IMG/VR virus record: IMGVR_UViG_3300035180_000506
Span: 1-32,536 of that record
Source of the DNA: a virus
Strand: one strand, 5' to 3'
DNA length: 32,536 bases
The position numbers and the translations under genes were made by a program. The notes under the pieces were generated by a model. It saw only the letters and a list, made by a program, of their open reading frames with translations. It had not been told where the DNA came from and searched no databases. This document shows positions 5,338 through 11,676 of the stretch, piece after piece; the first letter of the stretch is position 1; the number at the start of each line of letters is the position of its first letter.

Positions 5338-5340
5338 TAT

Positions 5341-5694
5341 TTAGCCTTTTTTCCTTTGGTTTAGCGTTATAAGTGGATGGTATACATCAGGGGTCAATCC
5401 CATTTTAACCATTGTTTCCTTCCAATGCTTCCCGTGTTTAGCATCCCCCATTAAACGATATGCAATATGATGGCATAATTCATGCGGAATAATAACTTTG
5501 TAAAAATATTCCTCATTGTGTGCCATTAGATAAACGCTTAAATCAATTTTATTTGAATCAAGCCATGCCCGGCCAGCCGTGGAAGTTAGGCGATTATTCA
5601 TAACAATAATCGGCATTTTTCCTATTTTATCCCCAAAAATGCATATTGCATAGTTCCACCATCCCGTGGCATTTCTTTGCGCTTTAGCTAACAT
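5341..5694 (-). CDS. SprT-like zinc metallopeptidase 1
   Basis: The 117-residue protein contains IIPHELCHHIAYRLMGDAKH at about residues 69-88, with the HExxH zinc site, and HGKHWKETM soon after as the likely third ligand region. This arrangement is that of the SprT/Wss1-like minimal metallopeptidase core, often carried by phages. It may cleave DNA-bound or host proteins; the substrate is unknown. The gene overlaps the end of the upstream membrane-protein gene by 11 bases, so it is translationally coupled. It shows little sequence similarity to the second HExxH protein at 6052-6384. Confidence 0.82.
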   Translation of the reverse strand: MLAKAQRNATGWWNYAICIFGDKIGKMPIIVMNNRLTSTAGRAWLDSNKIDLSVYLMAHNEEYFYKVIIPHELCHHIAYRLMGDAKHGKHWKETMVKMGLTPDVYHPLITLNQRKKG

Positions 5695-5896
5695 AATTTA
5701 CAATCCCCCACAGATTAACGCAAGAAAAAAATGCCCATTGCACGATTCCGGCTTTATCTCGCACGTCAACAGAAGCATAAAGCCATGCAATAGAACCAGT
5801 TAAAAATGCAATATAGCCGTAAACTTGCAAGCCAGAATTGGCAGCAACCAAAACCGCGCCGACAATTCCTGCAATAGTTCCAATCCATTTAAACAT
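5684..5896 (-). CDS. Small membrane protein, 70 residues
   Basis: The sequence starts MFKWIGTIAGIVGAVLVAAN and has three hydrophobic stretches, about residues 4-19, 27-43 and 52-68, with short polar loops (VDVRDKAG). It is the first gene of a four-gene overlapping minus-strand unit with a metallopeptidase, a second tiny membrane protein and a soluble protein. A GGA-type Shine-Dalgarno lies upstream; the promoter is unclear (a GATAAT at about 5923 with a poor -35). The pattern resembles small inner-membrane proteins common in proteobacterial phages. Function unknown. Confidence 0.75.
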   Translation of the reverse strand: MFKWIGTIAGIVGAVLVAANSGLQVYGYIAFLTGSIAWLYASVDVRDKAGIVQWAFFSCVNLWGIVNYVS

Positions 5897-5968
5897 TTTA
5901 GTTTATCCTTAGTTGATGGAATAATTATCCTATATTTTAAATAGTTTGCATATAACCCCTATTGGGTA

Positions 5969-5998
5969 TTGACAAGCCCTGGGTTATCGTGATAAAAT
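5969..5998 (+). promoter_or_regulatory. Orphan promoter module E4
   Basis: TTGACA (5969-5974), 18 bases and TAAAAT (5993-5998) precede TGGCGCGCCC and a terminator. The spacer AGCCCTGGGTTATCGTGA is close to that of E5, so the five modules fall into subtypes E1/E2, E4/E5 and E3. Confidence 0.8.
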
Positions 5999-6008
5999 TG
6001 GCGCGCCC

Positions 6009-6034
6009 AAGCCTTTGAAAACAAAGGCTTTTTT
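6009..6034 (+). terminator. Intrinsic terminator immediately after promoter E4
   Basis: AAGCCTTTG, AAAA, CAAAGGCTT is followed by further T (six in a row). It begins only 10 bases after the -10 box, so the predicted E4 transcript is about 30 nt and consists almost wholly of the terminator hairpin. The T-run is on the plus strand only. Confidence 0.88.
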
Positions 6035-6051
6035 ATTATTATTATCAAAGG

Positions 6052-6384
6052 CTATTCTATGTTGTAACCAATGCTTTCAAAATACTTCATCCAGTTATGA
6101 AAACTTAAGCCGTGGCCTACTTCTTCTTTATTTTCTAGCTGCCAAGCATGGATTAGCTCATGTAAAATGGTTTCCTCAATTGCTTTAGTAGTCATATTAA
6201 GAACAGTGGAAATCTTAATATTATGATATTCCTTCATATTCTTATCCAGTTTGGATTCATAGTATCCAAACGTCTTACTTGATGAGTTTGGCCTAACTTT
6301 AATTCTATATTGTAGATTAAAGCCATAATATGCATTAAATGCATTGGCTTTTTCCTCAAGGTACGCTCTAGTTGAATGTTTCAT
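6052..6384 (-). CDS. SprT-like zinc metallopeptidase 2
   Basis: The 110-residue protein starts MKHSTRAYLEEKANAFN and carries ILHELIHAWQLE with the HExxH zinc motif at about residue 75, followed by GHGLSFHNWMKYF, a typical third-ligand segment of the SprT-like core. The ATG at 6384 is preferred over one six codons earlier because AAAGGA lies 8 bases before it and the upstream gene stops at 6387. Having two HExxH proteins in one early region suggests distinct substrates. The second gene of the unit starting at 6518. Confidence 0.82.
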   Translation of the reverse strand: MKHSTRAYLEEKANAFNAYYGFNLQYRIKVRPNSSSKTFGYYESKLDKNMKEYHNIKISTVLNMTTKAIEETILHELIHAWQLENKEEVGHGLSFHNWMKYFESIGYNIE

Positions 6385-6386
6385 GA

Positions 6387-6518
6387 TTAAAATCCTTTCC
6401 ATTGAACATAACGCAATGTTACCATAAGCAATGCAAAAAGTACAGCAATAGGCAAAGAAGCGGCAGAAATCAATGCCATAATCATGCCCAAGGTAATACC
6501 TTTTAATAGTGCGCCCAT
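6387..6518 (-). CDS. Small membrane protein, 43 residues
   Basis: The ORF MGALLKGITLGMIMALISAA, SLPIAVLFALLMVTLRYVQW, KGF is almost entirely hydrophobic and would span the membrane once or twice. The start at 6518 has GAGG 8 bases upstream. Longer in-frame starts up to 6638 would place the N-terminus across the promoter at 6555-6583 and have no Shine-Dalgarno. The stop is 2 bases before the metallopeptidase start, so the genes are coupled. Function unknown; pairing of a tiny membrane protein with an HExxH protein is repeated in the 5896-5203 unit. Confidence 0.68.
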   Translation of the reverse strand: MGALLKGITLGMIMALISAASLPIAVLFALLMVTLRYVQWKGF

Positions 6519-6554
6519 TTTGTTAGCCTCATTCATTGTGTTATTTGATGATTC

Positions 6555-6583
6555 ATTATTGCATAGTGGGCACAATTTTGCAA
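6555..6583 (-). promoter_or_regulatory. Promoter of the 6518-to-6052 unit
   Basis: On the minus strand TTGCAA (6578-6583), 17 bases and AATAAT (6555-6560) lie 36 bases before the ATG at 6518. Confidence 0.68.
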
Positions 6584-6616
6584 CATATTTATTTATATTT
6601 ATTTTTGATTTATCTA

Positions 6617-6646
6617 TTGACAAGCCCTGGATTATCATGGTAAAAT
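6617..6646 (+). promoter_or_regulatory. Orphan promoter module E5
   Basis: TTGACA (6617-6622), 18 bases and TAAAAT (6641-6646) precede TGGCGCCGCC. Its spacer is nearly that of E4 while its start region is that of E1. The transcript would cross a Fur-like palindrome and then a long hairpin antisense to the end of helix-turn-helix paralogue 4. Confidence 0.8.
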
Positions 6647-6660
6647 TGGCGCCGCCAGAT

Positions 6661-6679
6661 GCGAATGAGAATCATTCGC
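6661..6679. promoter_or_regulatory. Fur-operator-like palindrome after promoter E5
   Basis: GCGAATGA, GAA, TCATTCGC is a perfect inverted repeat. Aligned with the 19-bp Fur consensus it matches at 14 positions. It lies at about +8 to +27 of the E5 transcript, the same place as in E1 and E3. Confidence 0.5.
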
Positions 6680-6688
6680 TATACAGCA

Positions 6689-6736
6689 GAACATCAAGCC
6701 GGCATGATATTTGCTTATCATGCCAGCTTGATGTTC
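6689..6736. other. 20-bp stem-loop over the stop codon of paralogue 4
   Basis: GAACATCAAGC (6689-6699) pairs with GCTTGATGTTC (6726-6736) and GGCATGATA (6701-6709) pairs with TATCATGCC (6716-6724), with one mismatch and a 6-base loop. Neither side has a T-run, so it is not a classical terminator. It overlaps the last bases of the gene at 6735-7058. Confidence 0.78.
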
Positions 6737-7058
6737 ATTCAGCCTTAATGGCTTTCAGCAGTTTAGCAAGTACAGTCCTATTTGCTTTAGACAAGGAAGC
6801 GCATTCTGCTTCAGTAGCGCAGACCAGAAACCCGACCTGATAAGCCAGATCATCCTTTTTAACAGTAGCCTTATCAGACTGTGCATTTTTGACCTTGGCT
6901 TTGTAACAGCCTTCCCTGCTAAGTTTAGCAACGACAGACCTAACGCTTTTACCCATGCGCTTCGCCAATGCTTCCACAGTGACGCCTTCGTTAGTATATG
7001 CCTCAATCATTGCAGCAGTTTGTTCAGCCGTATAGTTTACTTGTTTAGTGGTTGCCAT
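6735..7058 (-). CDS. Small helix-turn-helix protein, paralogue 4
   Basis: The 107-residue protein starts MATTKQVNYTAEQTAAMIEA and has the core GKSVRSVVAKLSREGCYKAK near residues 36-55, a short linker with TVKKDD, and a C-terminal half with the ASLSKANRTVL pattern. It is closest to paralogue 3 in the start region and shares its leader GGAGAATCAAAAATGGC. It is the first gene left of the strand switch and has the strongest minus-strand promoter (TTGACA, 17, TATAAT). A DNA-binding regulatory or DNA-organising role is likely by domain shape; the target is unknown. Confidence 0.88.
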   Translation of the reverse strand: MATTKQVNYTAEQTAAMIEAYTNEGVTVEALAKRMGKSVRSVVAKLSREGCYKAKVKNAQSDKATVKKDDLAYQVGFLVCATEAECASLSKANRTVLAKLLKAIKAE

Positions 7059-7097
7059 TTTTGATTCTCCTTAGTTTTTGCTTCATTGAAAGATTAT

Positions 7098-7126
7098 ATT
7101 ATAGTAGAGTTAAGCATAGCTGTCAA
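7098..7126 (-). promoter_or_regulatory. Strong promoter of helix-turn-helix paralogue 4
   Basis: On the minus strand a consensus TTGACA (7121-7126), 17 bases and TATAAT (7098-7103) lie 39 bases before the ATG. Confidence 0.9.
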
Positions 7127-7293
7127 GGATTATTTTACTAATATTATATTTATTTTTTATCTGTTACCTATTGCCTGTACCTGTGTATTGTGGTATACTA
7201 AGGCAGGGGCGGTTATTAGACTTGCCCTTTTTCACCCGCTCGTTCACCCATACCCACGTAAAACTTTATAAAGTCCCATCAAAAGTCAATTAG

Positions 7294-7345
7294 GCGATAA
7301 CTGCGATAACTGCGATAACTGCGATAACTGCGATAACTGCGATAA
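7294..7345. repeat. 9-bp iterons upstream of the terminase genes
   Basis: Five perfect head-to-tail copies of GCGATAACT (7294-7338) are followed by a partial sixth (GCGATAA). They sit in the 362-bp gap between the divergent early and late genes, just upstream of the terminase promoter. Placement next to terS fits a packaging (pac/cos) recognition site or an operator; the sequence cannot decide. Confidence 0.93.
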
Positions 7346-7363
7346 GCATAAAAAATTTTTAAC

Positions 7364-7392
7364 TTGACATAATTTCCTTAAGCTGTTATAAT
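7364..7392 (+). promoter_or_regulatory. Promoter of the packaging unit
   Basis: TTGACA (7364-7369), 17 bases and TATAAT (7387-7392). The upstream AGCATAAAAAATTTT (7345-7359) is repeated exactly in front of the promoter at 11182, which suggests a shared UP-like element. Confidence 0.9.
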
Positions 7393-7420
7393 ATCTATAT
7401 TATCATAATTATAACATATC

Positions 7421-7900
7421 ATGAGCCTGCCTATTACTCCACCTGCCCAAGTAGTACAAATCTCTCCAGAAGCATTGGAAGTAGCTAACCTTTATTTACA
7501 GTGCCAAAAGATGGAAACCGTATCTCTAGAATTAGATATACCAATAGAGGAAGTATCTGCAATACTATCGCGCCGAGAGGTAAGAGCCTATATTGACCAA
7601 GTATTCCAAGATGTTGGGTTTAATAATAGATTTAGGATGAGAGGTGTAATGGATACTCTAATCCAGAAGAAACTTAAAGAGTTAGACGAAGCCGATATAG
7701 GATCATCAAAAGATATTGCAGATCTATTAGCTCTTAGCCATAAAATGACTATGGAAGTCTTAGATAGAGAAATTAAACTAGAGGCAGCAAGGGCTAGTAA
7801 TACAAAAGTCCAGACTCAAGTTAATATGCAAGTTAATGATTTTGGGGATGGTAGTAAGTACGGAGACCTTATTAATAAATTGTTATCAGAAGGTAAATAA
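7421..7900 (+). CDS. Probable terminase small subunit
   Basis: The 159-residue protein has a predicted N-terminal helix-turn-helix-like stretch (LYLQCQKMETVSLELDIPIE followed by EVSAILSRREVRAYIDQVF), a central helical region and a polar C-terminal tail ending in NKLLSEGK. Size, helix content and position two genes before the large subunit fit a small terminase subunit, which binds the packaging site and loads the large subunit. No Shine-Dalgarno is visible before the ATG, and the predicted leader is only about 20 bases, which is odd for this genome. The 9-bp iterons just upstream are a candidate binding site. Assigned mainly from context. Confidence 0.7.
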   Translation: MSLPITPPAQVVQISPEALEVANLYLQCQKMETVSLELDIPIEEVSAILSRREVRAYIDQVFQDVGFNNRFRMRGVMDTLIQKKLKELDEADIGSSKDIADLLALSHKMTMEVLDREIKLEAARASNTKVQTQVNMQVNDFGDGSKYGDLINKLLSEGK

Positions 7901-9115
7901 ATGTTAGACGCTATTACACACGAATATAATAAATCTGTAGCGTATCTTAATAAGGGTAACTATAAAAAAGCTCTCACAATACTTAAAAAGTGTCTTAGCC
8001 AGGTAGAATTTAAGGAAGCGTATCTAAATATTGGAAACTGTTATAGGATGTTGGGTCAGGATACTAAAATGATTGAGTCCTATAAGAAAGCCTGCTCACC
8101 TAAAATAACTTTTCTAGATGGCCATACTATAGAGGAGTACCCGGCTGGTCTAAATAACCTAGGTCTTGCTTACTATATGTGTGGATATGATGATCTAGCT
8201 ATTGAGTGTTATGAGAAAGCAATTGCTGTAGAGCCCAAATTCTGGGATGCCTGGTGGAATTGCAGTACAGCAGTATTACGTAAGGCTTCTTCTGGGCAAC
8301 TTGATTTATTCCCAGAAGGATGGATGATGTATGATGCCAGGTTCCTAAAGACACCACCTATTAAAATGAAGAATACTAAAGAGTCCCTAGTTTATTGGGA
8401 TAGAGTATCTTCCGGCACAGCAATAATTGTCTTAGCAGAACAAGGTATTGGTGATGCTATTATGTGGGGTCGCTACCTGCCTCTATTAGCAGAAAAATTC
8501 TCTGAAGTATATGTACAGTGTGATGCAGAGTTAGAGCCCGTATTTTCCGACTATAAATGTGTTAGAGATGCATCTGAGTGCCCAGCCGAATTAGCTATTC
8601 CAATGTGCACACTTTCTAAATGTTTTGATACTATTCCTTCTGGAGATTGGTTACGTGATAAATTTTCTGCATTTGATTTTGGCCCCTCTGAGAGGCTTAA
8701 TGTGGGTGTTGTACATTGTGGTTCAGCTACTCATGCTAATGATCGTAATAGGAGTATTCCTATACACCGTTTTCATTTCCTTAGTAAGTATGTTAATCTT
8801 TACAGTCTTGTACCAGGTTTTAATACTACTAAACATGTTACTGGGCTGGATATCCACTCATGGGAAGATACGGCAAAATACATTAATGGACTGGATCTTG
8901 TCATCTGTGTCGATACGTCGGTAGCTCATATGGCTGGGTCTCTTGGAGCTAAAACATGGCTCCTACAACCATTAAAAGAAACAGATTTTAGATGGGGTAA
9001 TAACGTTTCTTCTAGCGTATGGTATGACTCTATACAAATTTTTAATAATCCCAACTCTTGGGAGCATGTATTCTCCCAAGTAGAGGATGCAATAAAGTCG
9101 GAGTTATATTTATAG
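7901..9115 (+). CDS. TPR protein with GT9-like glycosyltransferase domain
   Basis: The 404-residue protein begins with TPR-like repeats (about residues 5-130; YLNKGNYKKALTILKKCL, AYLNIGNCYRMLGQ, NNLGLAYYMCGYDDLAIECY and EKAIAVEP). From about residue 170 it has a GT-B-type region: EQGIGDAIMWGRYLP, the motif NDRNRSIPI near residue 285, and LVICVDTSVAHMAGSLGAKT near residue 335, then WYDSIQIF. These are marks of the bacterial TPR plus GT9-like family related to heptosyltransferases. It abuts the stop of the small terminase gene and ends 1 base before the large one. It may glycosylate a virion or host protein; the acceptor is unknown. Confidence 0.82.
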   Translation: MLDAITHEYNKSVAYLNKGNYKKALTILKKCLSQVEFKEAYLNIGNCYRMLGQDTKMIESYKKACSPKITFLDGHTIEEYPAGLNNLGLAYYMCGYDDLAIECYEKAIAVEPKFWDAWWNCSTAVLRKASSGQLDLFPEGWMMYDARFLKTPPIKMKNTKESLVYWDRVSSGTAIIVLAEQGIGDAIMWGRYLPLLAEKFSEVYVQCDAELEPVFSDYKCVRDASECPAELAIPMCTLSKCFDTIPSGDWLRDKFSAFDFGPSERLNVGVVHCGSATHANDRNRSIPIHRFHFLSKYVNLYSLVPGFNTTKHVTGLDIHSWEDTAKYINGLDLVICVDTSVAHMAGSLGAKTWLLQPLKETDFRWGNNVSSSVWYDSIQIFNNPNSWEHVFSQVEDAIKSELYL

Positions 9116-9116
9116 T

Positions 9117-10430
9117 ATGTTACTTATTAGTCGTCCAGACATAGAATCAGAGTATATTCAGGAATTTGATGTATCTGAGCGTTTCATCAAACTACCTGTA
9201 GCAAAGTATTTAGAGTTATTACCTATTAAGATTGATGGTAGGTCTAGTAATGTATTGGAAGAGATCAATAGACCTCAAATTGCATTAATCAACGCAATCA
9301 ACTCACCTAAGTATAGGTTTGTGTGCGCTGCGCTAGCGCGACGACTAGGTAAAACCTATATTGCTAATATTATTGCACAGCTTATAGTACTAATACCTGG
9401 ATGTAATGTACTAATTATGTCCCCAAACTACTCACTCAGCTCTATTAGTTTCGAGTTACAGCGTAAGTTAATGGGAACTTTTGATCTTGAAATAACCCGT
9501 GATAACTTAAAAGATAAGATTATTGAACTATCCAATGGATCAACTGTTAGAATGGGTTCTATTAACCAAGTAGATTCATCAGTTGGTAGGTCATACACTC
9601 TGATTCTATTTGACGAAGCAGCTCTATCACGAGATGGTGAAGCTGCCTTTAACGTTAGCTTACGACCAACTCTAGATCTGCCCAATAGTAAAGCTATATT
9701 TATTTCAACACCTCGTGGTAAGAAGAACTGGTTTAGCCGCTTCTACGCCCGAGGGTTTAGCCCAGAGTTCCCTGAGTGGGCTTCTATTACAGCAGACTAT
9801 ACCGAGAATAGTCGTATGGACGAGAAGGACGTTCGAGAAGCTCGACTATCCATGACGTCAGCCGAATTTGAACAAGAGTACCTTGCTTCATTCAATACCT
9901 ATGAGGGACAGATCTACGCTCTTAGCGAAGAAAACATTGTTGATGAACTACCAGAAGGCAAATACGAGTACTTTGGGGGAATTGACCCTGGCTACAAAGA
10001 TCCAACCGCAGTAGTAATCATAGCCTACGATATAGAGAATAACATATACTATATTATTGAAGATTATTTAGAGGCACAGAAAACCACTGCACAACATGCT
10101 GAACATATTAGCGAGATGCTATTTAGAAATGACGTGGAAGTGCTATTTATTGACTCAGCAGCTGCACAATTTGCAGGCGACCTAGCGTATAGCTATGATA
10201 TTGCCACAATTAAGGCTAAGAAGGCAGTACTTGAAGGAATCGCATACGTCCAGACTCTAGTACAGAGAGATCAATTAAAAGTATTAAGAAGCTGCAACCA
10301 TGTATTAGATGCTATGGATCAGTATCAGTGGGATCCTAACGAAAACTTAACAAAAGAAAAACCTGCTCATAATGAAGCGTCTCACATAGCAGACGCTATT
10401 AGGTACGCTTTATACTCCTTTACTCTATAA
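9117..10430 (+). CDS. terL: Terminase large subunit
   Basis: The 437-residue protein has the packaging ATPase motifs: Walker A-like ARRLGKTY near residue 77, Walker B LILFDEAAL near residue 161 with catalytic Glu, and the coupling motif FISTPRGKKN near residue 196. The C-terminal nuclease shows GGIDPGYKDPTAVVIIAYD near residue 286, EVLFIDSAA near residue 342 and NEASHIADAIRYALY at the end, giving the acidic triad of the RNaseH-like nuclease. It cuts and pumps DNA into the prohead through the portal. It is separated from the small subunit by the TPR-glycosyltransferase gene, which is unusual. Confidence 0.97.
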   Translation: MLLISRPDIESEYIQEFDVSERFIKLPVAKYLELLPIKIDGRSSNVLEEINRPQIALINAINSPKYRFVCAALARRLGKTYIANIIAQLIVLIPGCNVLIMSPNYSLSSISFELQRKLMGTFDLEITRDNLKDKIIELSNGSTVRMGSINQVDSSVGRSYTLILFDEAALSRDGEAAFNVSLRPTLDLPNSKAIFISTPRGKKNWFSRFYARGFSPEFPEWASITADYTENSRMDEKDVREARLSMTSAEFEQEYLASFNTYEGQIYALSEENIVDELPEGKYEYFGGIDPGYKDPTAVVIIAYDIENNIYYIIEDYLEAQKTTAQHAEHISEMLFRNDVEVLFIDSAAAQFAGDLAYSYDIATIKAKKAVLEGIAYVQTLVQRDQLKVLRSCNHVLDAMDQYQWDPNENLTKEKPAHNEASHIADAIRYALYSFTL

Positions 10431-10442
10431 GATAAATATAAA

Positions 10443-11006
10443 ATGAACTCTGGAATCTATAAACTAACATTTAAAAGTGGTAAGTACTATATTGGCAAAA
10501 GTAATAATATAGATCGTAGGTGGAAAGAACACCACGATAAATTTAATCGTGGAAAAGCTGCTACTCGTATGCAGCAAGAGTTTAATAAGTATGGTATGCC
10601 TAAAGGAGAGGTTTTACTATATTGCCACGAAGATCATATAGATATTATGGAAGCTTTGTACATTCATAGTAATTGGGGACCAAATATACTAAATGGTACT
10701 CATCCTACTACAGTTAGCCAGAGTGATTATAATGCTTTAGTTAAACACCCAGAGCTACTAAACTATAGTACTGCCTCACACTGTCTAACCATTTATAATA
10801 ACGCAATAGAGATACGTGATTTAAAGAAAGAACTAGAAAATACTAATAGAGAGTATAAGAGAAAAGTAGCAGGTATAGTATCAGGTACAGCATTACAAGA
10901 ATCTGAAGATCTAGTATCAGAACTTGAATCAGAAGTACTAGATCTAAAGAGAGAGTTACGTAAACTTAAATCACGTAACTGGTTTGAACGCCTTTTTAAT
11001 CTATAG
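10443..11006 (+). CDS. GIY-YIG endonuclease with coiled-coil tail
   Basis: The 187-residue protein starts MNSGIYKLTFKSGKYYIGKS, with GIY and YIG motifs, then Arg-containing NIDRRWKEHH and a Glu in MEALYIHSN, the usual metal-binding Glu of the family. Residues 120-187 form a charged coiled coil (ELENTNREYKRKV and SELESEVLDLKRELRKLKS), which would dimerise or bind DNA. It starts 12 bases after terL, a common place for free-standing homing endonucleases, although the coiled coil could equally fit a nuclease that acts in recombination or exclusion of competing phages. Confidence 0.85.
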   Translation: MNSGIYKLTFKSGKYYIGKSNNIDRRWKEHHDKFNRGKAATRMQQEFNKYGMPKGEVLLYCHEDHIDIMEALYIHSNWGPNILNGTHPTTVSQSDYNALVKHPELLNYSTASHCLTIYNNAIEIRDLKKELENTNREYKRKVAGIVSGTALQESEDLVSELESEVLDLKRELRKLKSRNWFERLFNL

Positions 11007-11015
11007 GGAAAACAT

Positions 11016-11069
11016 ATGGCATGTAAACCAAAACCAGGTAAGAATCCAACACCTAAACCTAAGAAGTAA
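11016..11069 (+). CDS. 17-residue Lys/Pro-rich peptide
   Basis: MACKPKPGKNPTPKPKK has nearly half Lys and many Pro, with a GGGAAAA sequence just before the ATG. It lies between the GIY-YIG gene and the terminator, where a random ORF would not be expected to show such a regular K-P pattern. Very short Lys/Pro-rich ORFs occur near packaging genes in other phages. Function unknown. Confidence 0.5.
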   Translation: MACKPKPGKNPTPKPKK

Positions 11070-11074
11070 ATAAA

Positions 11075-11106
11075 ACCGCTAACTATTAATAGTTAGCGGT
11101 TTTTTT
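11075..11106 (+). terminator. Intrinsic terminator of the packaging unit
   Basis: A 13-bp perfect inverted repeat, ACCGCTAACTATT and AATAGTTAGCGGT (11075-11100), is followed by six T. Confidence 0.93.
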
Positions 11107-11181
11107 ATACCCAAACATTGCCACCACAATCAAGTAAAAGTAAATACTACATTTTATGGCCCAGCATAAAAAATTTTATCC

Positions 11182-11210
11182 TTGACTTATGCTTGCATCT
11201 ATGAGATAAT
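11182..11210 (+). promoter_or_regulatory. Promoter of the head and tail unit
   Basis: TTGACT (11182-11187), 17 bases and GATAAT (11205-11210), with AGCATAAAAAATTTT upstream (11164-11178) as in the terminase promoter. It lies 31 bases before the HNH gene. Confidence 0.85.
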
Positions 11211-11241
11211 ATCCTATAAATCAAAGATAAGAGCTTAAAAA

Positions 11242-11667
11242 ATGGCATCTAATACAGGGGCTAACAAACGTATTCCAGTGAAATGGATTAGAGACGGAGC
11301 TAAAGCCGCTTATATTAAGCAACCAGCCTGCCAAATATGCGGGTCGACTGAAGATTTAGAGCTGCATCATACTAATTCAGTAACTCTAATGTTAGAAGCA
11401 TGGGTAAAGAAAACTGGATATAGTATTGAAACAGACGAGGATGTGCTAGCAATTAGAGACGAGTTTATAAACACCCATTACTCACAAATGTACGATCAAG
11501 TGTATACCCTTTGTAATACTTGCCATGTTAAATTACATGGGATATTTGGAAAGGCACCTCCACTTAATACGGCAACTAAGCAGAGTAGATGGATTGGTTT
11601 ACAAAAGGATAAGTTCTCTGGCGTAGCGCCCGAAAAGAAGGCCGGAGCCTTTAGCAATTTCTACTAA
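11242..11667 (+). CDS. HNH-type zinc-binding protein
   Basis: The 141-residue protein has CQICG near residue 30, LELHHTNSV near residue 42, and LCNTCHVKLHGIFG near residue 91. These give the four Cys and the His-Asn-His set of an HNH fold with a structural zinc. HNH proteins beside terminase and portal genes are often needed with the terminase for cleavage of concatemers in cos phages, which may be its role; a homing nuclease is the alternative. It is first in the head operon, 9 bases before the portal gene. Confidence 0.85.
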   Translation: MASNTGANKRIPVKWIRDGAKAAYIKQPACQICGSTEDLELHHTNSVTLMLEAWVKKTGYSIETDEDVLAIRDEFINTHYSQMYDQVYTLCNTCHVKLHGIFGKAPPLNTATKQSRWIGLQKDKFSGVAPEKKAGAFSNFY

Positions 11668-11676
11668 AGGAATACT

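Noticed and set aside
7086-7271. 61-residue plus-strand ORF
   Set aside because: It overlaps the strong minus-strand promoter of paralogue 4, has no Shine-Dalgarno and no recognisable features.
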